From the NCBI RefSeq assembly GCF_035594125.1, contig NC_087181.1:8601317-8665316 (forward strand): a DNA stretch of 64,000 nt. Reading direction: 5' to 3'. The position numbers and the translations under genes were made by a program. The notes beneath the pieces are model-generated. The model worked only from the letters and a program-made list of their open reading frames with translations, did not search any database and had not been told where the DNA came from. Shown one piece after another: positions 40,254 through 58,711 of the stretch. This DNA comes from Scylla paramamosain (lineage: Eukaryota; Arthropoda; Malacostraca; Decapoda; Portunidae). The first letter of the stretch is position 1; every line of letters starts with the position of its first letter.

Positions 40254-41193
40254 CTACTGGTGCAACTTTCTTATTAATTCCTCTACCTGTTTCTTTAAGT
40301 CATTTATCTCCTCATTATTTGGCGTTTCTTTGACGGTGTTAACATAGGTCTTCAGGAGGTGTAACCCAACCGATCGTTCGCGCTCTATCCTGCCAATAAA
40401 ATTCCTTAATGGTATAGCATGTTCTAGAAAGCTACTTGACTTTTCATGGGTCTCTGATGGCATTCCCGTTAGTTTTTTTCTTAAGTAGTTTACACTATTT
40501 GACAACTGACTCTTCACTGTTAAATTTGCTTTCTAGTCTAGACTATTGGCAAATAAATTAATTGACCAAGGCCTGTGGACTGTCTGACCAGTCATATTTC
40601 ATGTTATTATATGTTGCCAAGCCCTATCAAGACTAACTTCAGTAGCAGTTTCCTTAAAAACGTTTTCAGTTTATCCCAGGTGTGGATGGATTCCTTGATA
40701 ATGAGTATCTGTAACTTCATGACCAACTCGACAATAATTCTCAATTTTGCCACTTCGAGTCGCTCTGTACTTAAAGTGGTACATGACTCAATTTGCTCAA
40801 AGAACAAGAACAAATTTCATCTATTCGCCGATTCTGAGCTATATAAATGTTTTAACTCTAACACAGGGATCCATGACAACCTGTTGTTCTCGTATCTGTT
40901 GTTTCAAAGCGTCAATTTCTAGGTCTTTGAGATCCAGGTCCATTAGAGAAGCCGGTGTTTCCTCGTTCTTATATGCCATCTTGACTAATTTAACTTAACT
41001 GGCTTACAAGATTATATATGATGGGAAAGGTAAAGCAAAAAAAAAAAAAAAAAATTGATGTTAATTTAGTGGCTTCGGGGTATCTGGCCTCTGAGAAGTT
41101 AAATCCCCTCAGGTCTGGAGGCTTCCTGGTTCAAGACGAACTCTTTGGAAGGTTACTAATTAGCCATCTTCCCAAAAGGAACGAAAAAATGAA

Positions 41194-41224
<31 letters not shown>

Positions 41225-41534
41225 AAAAAAAATGGAGGTGGCGACTCACAAACAGCACTTCTCTCCACTCTATGGCCTGAAGGGCCCGGGCACACCCTTT
41301 TTGATCAGGAAAGCGACATGTTCAGTGGCTATCACCTGAGCGAATCTCCTACGAAACATTTCCGGCCAGCTGCGGTAAACACAAGTCGATTTCCTCGTTC
41401 CTGTCCCTGAGCATGGCCACTCGAGTAGGATCTGGCTATGGCCCATGAATGCGACATGAAACTTCACCATCTGACCCGGCTCAGCAGACGTGCTAATTAG
41501 CCACAGAAATATCCCACCGCTTAAGCCACCAATC
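40254..41534 (-). other. Unassigned region, possible decayed gag-like coding
   Basis: On the minus strand, from an ATG near 40979, the frame reads MAYKNEETPASLMDLDLKDL then EIDALKQQIREQQVVMDP before breaking. Pieces TTLSTERLEVAKLRIIVELV and KSIHTWDKLKTFLRKLLL follow in other frames. These look like helical, once-coding sequence, perhaps retroelement gag, but I recognise no family. Bases 41020-41220 hold an A run and AATA repeats, and 41230-41530 nothing clear. Confidence 0.35.
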
Positions 41535-41772
41535 TATAGCGGTCAGCTTGGTTCTATAAACCAAGCTTTAACGGCTCCATTTCAGTCATACCTCCTTATT
41601 TGGCAACGTAGCTTCCGAGCAGTCTTGGTTTGTTTAGGCTTTGGAGGCACACAATGATTTTATGATAGTGAGTTTGCGCACATATGGTGGGCAACCAGGG
41701 ACGAGGATCAAGCAAATATAGACAGTGTATGCTGTAGGTGTTTCACATATAATTAAATCTTCCAAGGTTTAA
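41535..41772 (+). repeat. Dispersed repeat, copy 2 (partner 36301-36486)
   Basis: Same order of segments as 36301-36486, with about 50 additional bases in the middle (TTTGCGCACATATGGTGGGC). Confidence 0.8.
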
Positions 41773-42541
<769 letters not shown>

Positions 42542-42823
42542 ATAACTAAATATGATGCAGTTTTTGTTATACGGCTTCATTTTTCACAATACGCTCCTTA
42601 TCTCAAGTATAAATCAAGAGGAAAATGAAAGGCTGACACTCAGAGAGAGCAGGTGTAGGTACGCCATGGACAGGTGAGTATGCGAGATGCAGGATTAGGC
42701 TTCTAATCAGGGAAAAATAAATTAATCAAAGATAAAGTAGATGAAAAATAATAATATAGAAAAACTGTTGCCTGTCACTATCATCCCCTTTTTGTTCTCC
42801 CTTTGTCCCCCACCTCCACCCCA

Positions 42824-43105
<282 letters not shown>

Positions 43106-43107
<2 letters not shown>

Positions 43108-44698
43108 GAGGCAGAGACCGTATTCTTCATAAAGTTCTGACATGTGTCATAGCTATGGCAGTTGAGTATCATAACATAATTCGTAAGTTATGACTTAAGC
43201 GAAACCGTCTATCATAACCGTGTGCTATATGTAGCTCCTACTTGCTTTCAGATATTAAAAGACGAATCAAAAGCTGCAGTTTATAGCTTCTATAAATATT
43301 TCTTTAGTTTTTATGTATTGGAAGAAGAAACAAAGTGTGTAAGATAGTAATTCAATCTTTGGAATATGGTAAGTGTGATCCCATAGAAACACCACTGTAT
43401 ACAATGTTCAAATGGTTTGGTGGCAAGGATTGCTATTATCGACGATCCCTAAGGCCATCACAACTGCACAACTGCATTTTCCCGGTAGTTTTTTCTCAGT
43501 AGCAAGATATCCAAGTGATCACCTTAATTTCAGGGATAAGTTGATTTTTCCTTTCTGTGTCACTCTGCTAGGCTTCCCTTACTAGATCGGTGACAAAGAG
43601 AATACCTGCACGGTCTAAACAATATCTTCTGATGAGTTTCACGTCAGTAAGTTCATTTAATATGTCCTACCTGGGTAAATAATTCCTAAGCTGGAGACGT
43701 TGTGGGGCGGCCATCTTGGCTGTGGGGAGTGTCATAACTGCTAGGACATGTTGGGCCCAGTCTTAGCATCCTGCGTGGATTTATGACGCGCGCAGTTTAT
43801 GACAAGAATGAGCCATTTCGCTCTGCTATGACACGTTTCATAGCTGAGACTCTAGAACTGCTTCATGAATACGGGCCCAGATGTGGGGCAAAGGAGGCAG
43901 TAGCCAATCAGGAGTTAGCCGTACGCGACGTCACAGCAAGGAGTGGAGCTAGCATCTGTAGGGCAAAATCCCTATTACTTTTCGAGAATATGCGGCTGAA
44001 GGCGAGACACACGGGCAGGTGTCACGACTTGCGCGGAGTGTCAGGTGTCTGTCAGAGGGATATGGGGATTGTATAGCATCGTTGACACATTGGTGAATTT
44101 TGATGGCGACTCCCCTGCCGACTCTGCTGTGACTTCCTGAACGGCGACTGTGCTGCAAATTCTGTTTGACTCTCATGCTTGGCGACCGTGCTGCGAACGC
44201 GCTGCGAATGCGTTGCGAATGCGCTACCATTCCACTACGAATGCAGTCATCTAAATTCTTCAATCTGTAGCTTAAGTTCGTGGCAAATTTAAAACTCTTT
44301 CGAATATTACTTGAACTTTGAAATGTCGCTTTTCTAAATTGTCGTTGATCGCCTGGTATTTTCTTTTTTCCTCGGTAATTCTTATGTTAAAATTCTCATC
44401 CCTTTCCTGTAAAGATTTCCATGTAGTTTACCCTTGAGCATGAATAGGAAGGAGCCTTTTCCTTTACTGTGCTACATCTTCTTTTTCGCTGGATGCAGCT
44501 AATCATCGTAAAGCTAATCGGTTTCTTCTTCTCTTATGGGATATCACATCTCCCTAATTTTCAATTGCATCATTCTCCCATTTTGTGTTAAGCATAATCT
44601 TTCCCTTTTTTTAGGAAAGCACTTTACCTCTCTGCTTCAATTATTTGTTACTTATTGTCATCCTCCAAACTTCATTAATTTCTAGGTCTCTTCTCCAG
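43106..44698. other. Intron 1 end, no gene recognised
   Basis: The 97-codon open frame at 43783-44076 has no known motif. Imperfect GCGCTGCGAATGCG repeats lie at 44180-44225. The last 30 bases form a pyrimidine-rich tract ending CTTCTCCAG, the acceptor for exon 2. Confidence 0.5.
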
Positions 44699-44847
44699 TT
44701 CCGCCCCAGCGACGTGGTGATCGCAACCTAATCCGAAGTGTGGTACCCACTTGGACCCAAGAAATAGTTTGGACCATGAGAAACAATCCTGACCTCAATA
44801 ATCCCCAAAGCTTCACTTCCTGTTCTCGTTAAATCACCTTTCCTAGA
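44699..44847 (+). pseudogene. Sulfotransferase exon 2 (PAPS loop), three apparent +1 changes
   Basis: The exon lies between acceptor CTTCTCCAG (ending 44698) and donor GA|GTAAGT (44848). It encodes FRPSDVVIAT, then the PAPS 5'-phosphosulfate loop YPKCGTTW, TQEIVWTMRNNPDLNNPQ and ASLPVLVKSPFLE. These pieces are in frame only if one extra base is ignored at each of three sites: the AA at 44730-44731, the CCC at 44746-44748 and the AAA at 44807-44809. As written, a TAA appears at 44729. Correct flanking splice sites, preserved protein motifs and exon phase (2 after removal of three bases) argue for a recently real exon. Sequencing miscalls and true decay are both possible. Confidence 0.75.
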
Positions 44848-44868
44848 GTAAGTATTTGAGGAATCGTC

Positions 44869-44871
<3 letters not shown>

Positions 44872-44942
<71 letters not shown>
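44872..44942. repeat. (TA)n array in intron 2
   Basis: Pure TA run 24 bp after the exon 2 donor. Confidence 0.98.
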
Positions 44943-44945
<3 letters not shown>

Positions 44946-45254
44946 GAAAACATTTGAAAAATAACATTATACAAACTTATACACAGGAATGAAATTAGGA
45001 ACAAGGACTGAGGCAAACAACACACATATAATTGTAATGAAAATATAAATTTCATATTATGTATGTGTGTTGTGAAGAATGTAAGGATAAATAAAGAAAA
45101 TATATAAAAGTGTGTGTTTAGAAGAAGCAGGAAATAGATTTGTTGTGTGAGAGAAAATGGATGAGAGAAAACGTGTATTTATGCGTGCAGGCCTGTGTAT
45201 GTGTATGTATTGTATGTGCATGCTACAAGTTTACTAACGATACTTTTTACCTAG

Positions 45255-45468
45255 GATGGACTCGTTGAACTCGGACCCTTTCCCTGATGCTTCACCTTCT
45301 TCAGATGATGCAAACCCATTTCTAGAACCGTTCAAAATACTATGTTCAGGGAGGAACCCAAAAGACGGCATATGTGTGCAGATGGCGGAATGCACGCCTG
45401 ACCCACGCACCATCAAGACTCACCTTCCCTTCTCTCTCCTCCCTTCCTTAATGCTCGACACATCCAAG
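45255..45468 (+). CDS. Sulfotransferase exon 3 (catalytic His segment)
   Basis: The acceptor TTTTTACCTAG ends at 45254 and the donor AAG|GTATGT starts at 45469. The first G completes the split Glu codon from exon 2 and 71 codons follow to a phase-0 end. The N-terminal two thirds (MDSLNSDPFPDASPSSDDAN to PKDGICVQMAECT) is variable. The end, PDPRTIKTHLPFSLLPSLML then DTSK, is the hallmark sulfotransferase segment K-T-H-L-P, where His is the catalytic base. It continues directly into VVYVARNPKD of exon 4. The exon is fully open. The ATG at 45256 is internal, not a start. Confidence 0.85.
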
Positions 45469-45667
45469 GTATGTAGTATATCTATATACACACAAAAAAA
45501 ATTTATGGGTGAAGTGCAATTGTATCATGAACACACAACGTTCGGAGTATGTTGTGATGCTTTAACGGAAGACCGAGATCAACGATTCGTAAAATAAATC
45601 ATGGACTGGATTTCGAGCACAATAATATGTAGTTCAAATAAAACATAACAGTACCTAACAGATGTTA

Positions 45668-49031
<3,364 letters not shown>

Positions 49032-49061
49032 ACTTAAAAAAAAAAGTAAGATAAGGATAAG

Positions 49062-49385
49062 AAAAGGGTAAACTTAGTGTCCGAATAGGTTATTCTTTTG
49101 AGGGTAAATAATAATGAAGTTTACCCCTTTCTGAAAAAGGTAAATTAAATCTAAATTTATCCTTTTTTTTTAAAAAAAGGTAGCTTATATCTAGGTTTAC
49201 CCTCTCTTTAAAGGGGTAAATTAGATATCATATTTACCCACCTTGATGCACCTTTCTTGAAGGTAAAATAAAATGCTAATTTACCCTTTTTGCTTACCCC
49301 TACTTAAGGGTAAACTAGGAAGCTGATCCACGCTTATAAAAGGTACATTGAAATATTCGTCAACCCATTTTGTTTTACCCATCAA
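49062..49385. repeat. Array of alternating GGGTAAA / TTTACCC palindromic units
   Basis: About seven units of the form GGGTAAA, 10-12 AT-rich bases, TTTACCC follow each other every 35-48 bp (starts near 49099, 49138, 49179, 49215, 49260, 49308, 49341). The linkers between them also tend to be inverted (CCCTTT to AAAGGG). Similar TTTACCC pieces occur at 57123-57165. Confidence 0.75.
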
Positions 49386-49595
49386 GAAGGTAGAATTGGA
49401 TAATTCATTCTTATTCCCTTCACCAATTCATAAACCTAATTCTTTGCTCCACACACCTGAATATATACCTTTGCATTCAGAAATTCTTAAGACTATTATA
49501 TTTATTGAGAATTTCAAACACGAAATGAATTACTTATTTTTATTGAACACAAAATATTTTGTATACATGCTATTCTACGCCAATGCACATACTCT

Positions 49596-49597
<2 letters not shown>

Positions 49598-49663
<66 letters not shown>

Positions 49664-49668
49664 ACACT
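49598..49668. repeat. (CA)n microsatellite
   Basis: CA run with one TACA interruption near its right edge. Confidence 0.97.
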
Positions 49669-49863
49669 GTACATAAATTTACTCGTTCACAGGAATACAT
49701 AAACGGACACTTTACATGGATTTACTCTCTCACACCAATACAAACACACACACTACACAAATTTACTCCCAGAAAGTGAAAGGGCGCTTCCAAAGCAATG
49801 GTGAATTTGGCCACCTTTGTGTGAAACTGTGGCTCCCCATTGATGTAAACTTGAAGTCCATCT

Positions 49864-50835
49864 TCAGCACAGACGAGGACTGGAGCTGCGAACTTGACCA
49901 TCTGGTATATAGAAAATACTGGTCTTAAAGTGTGCAATATTAAATGCAGTGAATAGATTTTCTGAGAAAAGGTTTGACTCGTTATTAGTAGATATTCTGA
50001 CTTGACTGAGTGTTGTATTTAAGTCAGCAACTGATATTAACTTCGGTGAATGAAGAGATTTAAGTACTTCATACAGTGTGACAGGAATGACTCCTTCAAG
50101 GCAGTCATGCTTTAAATCTGGAGGGAAAGCACTAGGAACAGAGAAGTAATCAAGTTTAGAAAACACACATCTGTATTTTATGCCATAAACAGCAGCATCT
50201 CTGGGATCATCATCAACATATTTGATCTGATTTAAATATCTTTCGTCAGTTCTTTCCATCAGTTCAGAAATAAATATTTTCTCCCTGAAGTTTCTGTAAT
50301 TTACTGTATAATAGCGACAGATGGAATTAGCATTGAAGTTAGTGTGAAATCCTTCAATGGCATGAGCATATAAATTGTCAGGGACTGCTTTAAGCTGTAG
50401 TTCTTTTCCACCAATGCTAATATTAATTCCATTTTGAAGAGTCAGGAAATCAATCATTAAGGGTTCATACGGTCTAGAATAAGCTGGATCATGGGACTTC
50501 ACAAATTTATGCCTCACTAACTTGCAAAGAAAAATTAAGTTACTTCTGATTTTATATCTGACTGGCAAATTCCCTATTGTGTAGTACACAGATGCTAATT
50601 TGTATTTCCCTTGTTTGGCTCCAGTGGGGTTGCACAAATTCATAATGTACAAATGACGTTTAAGGGTTAATGATGAATTATCATCTTCAGGAGTTGGCAG
50701 TTTACAATCACAGGTATCATACAGCCCATCATGCTGATGCATACTTTGTCTGTTTTTTACATAGTTCATAGATATCTGGCCTTGACATTACTGTTTTCAG
50801 TACTTCAGTGACTGATACATAATGGTACTTAGAGT
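49864..50835 (-). pseudogene. CACTA/Tnp2-like transposase relic
   Basis: A 301-codon open frame (49864-50769) follows a short upstream piece in another frame (HYVSVTEVLKTVMSRPDIYE, 50770-50835). It contains CNPTGAKQGKYKLASVYYTI, GNLPVRYKIRSNLIFLCKL, AIEGFHTNFNANSICRYY and PPDLKHDCLEGVIPVTLYEV. The P-x-x-L-x-H-D-x-L-E-G-V motif and the preceding 'N-P-x-G-x-x-x-x-x-H/Y-K-L' block resemble animal proteins related to Tnp2 transposases of CACTA/EnSpm transposons. If so, this is an N-terminal to middle fragment: no terminal repeats or C-terminus are visible and a TA array lies upstream at 50934. Assignment is from memory of the family pattern and is moderately sure. Confidence 0.58.
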
Positions 50836-50928
50836 GCTCATCATGACATGACAACATATATTATCTTGCACCCACAAATAAAAAATAAAAAAATAAATAA
50901 ATAAAAAATAAATAAAAATAAAAAATAA

Positions 50929-51050
<122 letters not shown>

Positions 51051-51495
51051 CTCTACATATTTCTTTAATTTATATTTTGTATCTTTCTGAATCTTCTGTT
51101 GGTGAAATGTTGTTCCCTCACTAACCAAGTCAAAAAAGTTTCAGAATCTGTTGGAGAGGCACCAAGTTCTACAAGTCCTTTTATGATTGAGCATTTATAG
51201 AACTCCTCAGTGTATATAACAAGGTGAATTAGCTCAGAGATTAATGTTTTTAGTACAATATCCGGCAGGATATGTTATTCCTTTATATTCAGTATAAAGG
51301 ATGCATAATGTTTCTTTAAATTGTTTGTGTAATAAGTTTGATCTGTTGGTTCATATTGCTTGCTTATATTAATTTCATATGAATCGCAGTTCTCTTCTGC
51401 TTCTTCCTCTGCATATTCAACATTTTATTTTATTTCTTTTTCAGTATGTTTGAGTTGTGAATTGAAAACAGAAGCAGAGCTTTGAGGTGTTCTGT

Positions 51496-54539
<3,044 letters not shown>

Positions 54540-54986
54540 TTAAGGGGAGTGAGTGGACGCCTTAAAAAATTACATTTTTCAACCCAGAGGTCAAAATTGA
54601 GTTATTAACATCATAGTCACCTTTAACATTGGCATTTTCTGTGAAAACCCCAAGTTGATACCATTGTTCCTTATATAAATGGCCTTTGTTTACCATTATT
54701 AAAGGGCTTTAAATGCCCCGCGCGCCACGTACTTGCCACATGCTTGGTCACCTGGCTTAGAAACTCATACTTTTGAAGCTTTTTTTTTTTTTTTTACTTC
54801 CTTTTAGTGTTTTCTTCTTTTTTTTTTTTTCTTTTTAATATATGTGGAGCTTCAGTTAGCAACATCACTGATAAGCCACGAGGGACTCGGAGGGAGGTTG
54901 GCCACTGCGATCAGTCCTGCTAGACGTCAGAGAGTGTTCGTGCTCCGCTATCCAAGGCTACTTCATTTTCTTTTGTATTTGGAAGT

Positions 54987-55130
54987 ATGCCTCGTTATAA
55001 TAAAGCAAAGCGTGCACGGATAAATGCGGCAAAGAAGATGAGGGAAAAGAAAAATAATCAAGAGGAGTTGCTTTGTGACAACAAGTCGCCACCACACGCT
55101 GCCTTTGTTTCACCACCACCACCACCATAG
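54987..55130 (+). CDS. Small basic ORF inside TTAA element, unknown
   Basis: ATG at 54987 opens 47 codons ending in TAG: MPRYNKAKRARINAAKKMRE, then acidic and a short proline run before the stop. The basic, helical N-terminus resembles the start of a DNA-binding or transposon-encoded protein. No further domain is visible after the stop, though 55190-55290 may be a later piece. It could be the remnant of a captured or original transposon gene. Function unknown. Confidence 0.4.
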   Translation: MPRYNKAKRARINAAKKMREKKNNQEELLCDNKSPPHAAFVSPPPPP

Positions 55131-55736
55131 CATTCTAATCTATGGGGTAATTGCAGCAAAACTAAATATACTGGGACCAAAAGAGTGAAATCTGTTGTCA
55201 CTGTGACCGTATTAGATCACAACTTCGGGTACTTGAATCCAAGTTTACTAACTCATCTTGGGTACTCCTGTACAGAAGAGTACAGAAAAGAAGCCCCATT
55301 CAAGAGAAGGAAGTGAAGCCTGCCAACCAGGCAGCTGCTAATGATACTGGCGATAAAGAGGAGGGTGGCGCCCTCTGATAAACTCACCTGCGAGTGAGTA
55401 ATATCATATCATACAGGAAGGGACCAGGTGCCAATTAGCCCTGTACATGATCATAAGCGATGATTTCCTTTTGGTTATATAATTTTTACCCTAATGCATG
55501 TAAAATTTTACCAGAAAAAAAAAAACATGGAATTACACACACTTCTCAGAAGAAAACGGCTCGTATCTCAAAACTTAAGTTTTTCCTACATCAAGCGTTT
55601 CTCCTTCGTTGTCCTACAAGATAATGGAGATGTAAAGTTACTGCTGGAAAGAGGAAAGAACGGACTATTTTTTCCCCAAAGATAGATTTTCAAAGAATGC
55701 TCCTCATACTGTGCTAGATTTTTTTTTTTTTAAATG

Positions 55737-56134
55737 AAAAAAGCTCGAAGAAAAAAATTCTTAGTTTTTATTTAAAAATGAAACGTCTAATAAAAAAAAA
55801 AACATCTTTCGGGAAGTGAAGATACATGTATGTATATTATCGACACTAGATTTTATAGCAATTGGTTGAAAACAAGTAAGGAGAAGAAATTTGATCGATG
55901 TTAGTTTTGCTTAAAAAAAAAAAAAAAACAATGTAAAAAAAATAAATAAAAGTTTGAAGAAGAAAAAAATCTTAGTTTTCATTTCAAAATGAAATGTGTA
56001 GTAAAAAAATTATCTTTGGGGAAGTGAAGACACGTGTATGTATATTATCGACACTAAATTTTATAGCAATTGGTTGAAAAACAAGTTGGGGGAACACATT
56101 TTATCGATATTACTTTTTTGCTTAAAAAAAAAAA
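55737..56134. repeat. Diverged ~200-bp tandem duplication inside TTAA element
   Basis: Both copies contain AAGAAAAAAAT(T)CTTAGTTTT, GAAGTGAAGA, TGTATGTATATTATCGACAC and TATAGCAATTGGTTGAAA, offset by about 205 bp. Confidence 0.85.
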
Positions 56135-56369
56135 TCTCCAAAACTAATCGGCGAATTTCAGCGAAAATTGGGGTACATACACACCAAAAATCATGAGGAG
56201 ACAAATATGAATGTCGCCTCTAAGAGTAACAGGCGTCCACTCCCCTTAAGACATAGTTATAGGCTATTCGTGGTAAACACCTATATACGAGTAAACGGTT
56301 ACATATCGTCAGAGTAAAAATCATCACTTGAAAACTTTAAAAAAAATATGTGCATTCATGAATATAACT

Positions 56370-56582
56370 GGTTGTAGGGTGAAATTACGAGCCCTAAAGC
56401 AAAGTGATGCTGAACGGCCTTGCTACTCATGATTTTGTAAACCACGTGTATGATCGTGCCACGTGGAGGAAATTATATCCCAACACATGAAAACAACTGG
56501 TTGTAAGGCAAACATACCATATAATATAGCTAAACGGCCCTATTCTTAATTTTGTGAACCACGTGCACGATCGTGCCACGTG
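56370..56582. repeat. Tandem duplication carrying paired CACGTG sites
   Basis: Two blocks of about 110 bp (near 56370-56475 and 56485-56582) share AACTGGTTGTA, AACGGCC and AACCACGTG, then GATCGTGCCACGTG. Each block has two CACGTG hexamers, the canonical E-box, around GATCGTG. Other sequence in 56250-57185 is unassigned AT-rich. Confidence 0.75.
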
Positions 56583-57189
56583 AAGATAATCGTCTGGTAT
56601 ATAACCAAAGATAACAGGTGCAATGCACATATTTAAGGATTTTTGTAAGCTACCACCACTCTTAATACTATAATACTGAAAACTGCATGAAAATATATCG
56701 GGCTTACTTTGAAAATAGTGTCTGTTGACGAAGAGACGAAGAGTCGCGGGACACTATAACGGCGGCGGCGGTATGGCCGTGTTGTTGATTTCAGAGTAGC
56801 CAAATGTCTTTTCTTATGCTGGCAGCTTTGCCTCATGTATTTCCTTAAAATGTTTCGTGAAAATCTTTCGGCACCATTCCGGTAATTTAATTTGAATGGT
56901 ACCATGAGATTACTAGATATGGTTATATTTAATAACATAAGAAATCTGGCAACTTACCCCAAGAAAAGCGCCAGATTTTCCTGCTAATACTCATTTTTTT
57001 TTTTTTTTGCAATTTCATAATTCTTTATCAAAATCATGCCGTATATTAACTAATATTATAATAATTATGATATTTTAATCCTTTCCCAAAGTAAAAATTT
57101 TCGTAATAATAATTTTTTTAAAATTTACCCATAGGTAGTTAAATTTACCCATTTCTCACCCTATATTTTTAACAGTGTATTCTTCCCCG

Positions 57190-57805
<616 letters not shown>

Positions 57806-57832
57806 CATATTTTTTCCTGTTATGCTCTGAAA

Positions 57833-57905
57833 ATCTCTCCCAGGCTCCGTATTTCCTACTGACAACGACTTAAACTCTCTCATGAGGGAAGTTTCAAAAC
57901 TTTTT
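57833..57905 (+). pseudogene. J-LINE C-terminal scrap
   Basis: A decayed plus-strand match to the last codons (FPTDNDLNSLMREVSKLF-like). Confidence 0.55.
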
Positions 57906-58236
57906 TTTTCGCAATTTTGAATTTTATTTATTTATTTTTTTTCAAAATTCTCTTTCGCGAATGACATTCCAGTAGGCTTTTTTTTTTTTGCTGTTTTTTT
58001 TGTAGGCCTTCTCCAGAATTCCTTTTACATCATGTGAAAGAAAAATTTTCTTTAACATTATAAACGTTAGGAAAGTTTCTTAAAATATTGATCACTAAGA
58101 AAACTATTGAAATTCTTGCCTTACGCGAGGAATTGCTAAAATATATTCCGAATTGTATAATTTTGAGTTATATCGAGATTATTTTGATCCTTTATTTATC
58201 TGTTTTTAATCCCTGTAATGTGAGTGGATCTCTTAC

Positions 58237-58337
<101 letters not shown>

Positions 58338-58466
58338 TTTTCTTTTAAGTAGATATTTTCATTACATATAACAAGGCTACAATGATTTTGATTTATCCAC
58401 TCATAATTTTGAACCTACCACTTGACTCAATACGGAAGTTATTTTACTCTGTTCATCCATTACCAG

Positions 58467-58593
58467 GTAGTGTATGTGGCCAGGAATCCCAAGGACATGT
58501 TGGTATCCTACCATCACCACTGCCGGCTTATCAAGATGCATGGTTATGTTGGAAGTCTGGAGGATTTCATTCAGTACTTCGTGGACGATGATT
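58467..58593 (+). CDS. Sulfotransferase exon 4 (PAPS 3'-phosphate segment)
   Basis: The acceptor CATCCATTACCAG ends at 58466 and the donor T|GTAAGC starts at 58594. The exon starts in phase 0, as exon 3 requires, and leaves one base for the next codon. It encodes VVYVARNPKDMLVSYHHHCR, where the conserved Arg and Ser bind the 3'-phosphate of PAPS, then LIKMHGYVGSLEDFIQYFVD and DD. All residues are open. No further exon is recognised in 58594-64000, which is J-LINE sequence from 58712 on. Confidence 0.88.
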
Positions 58594-58711
58594 GTAAGCC
58601 ACTTCCAACGCATTCATCTCCCCTTCAATTATCCTTATATTCCATTGAATACGTATCACATTCCTTCGTTTATACTTACCTCAAACTAGTATCTCATGTA
58701 CATTCACAAGA

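Larger units (their letters stand above)
54544..56245. mobile_element. TTAA-flanked TIR element (piggyBac-like, non-autonomous)
   Basis: TTAA occurs immediately on both sides (54540-54543 and 56246-56249). The ends are inverted: GGGGAGTGAGTGGACGCC on the left and GGCGTCCACTCCCC on the right, equal apart from four extra bases. TTAA target duplication is diagnostic of piggyBac-type insertion, although the terminal GGGG is not the usual CCC start. The 1.7-kb interior has no transposase. It holds a 47-codon frame (54987-55130) and a diverged tandem duplication at 55737-56134. Confidence 0.75.

Noticed and set aside
40254..40517. 87-residue minus-strand frame with a helical, charged sequence
   Set aside because: It might be part of a decayed gag-like gene, but no family could be named and the adjoining frames are broken.
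43783..44076. 97-residue frame in intron 1, with GGGCCC near 43752 and 43872
   Set aside because: No protein motif is seen. The GGGCCC ends suggest a 128-bp MITE, but their inner sequences match too poorly to support terminal inverted repeats.
49348..49779. 143-residue frame
   Set aside because: It is split by a CA array encoding Thr-His repeats and its flanks are AT-rich non-coding sequence.
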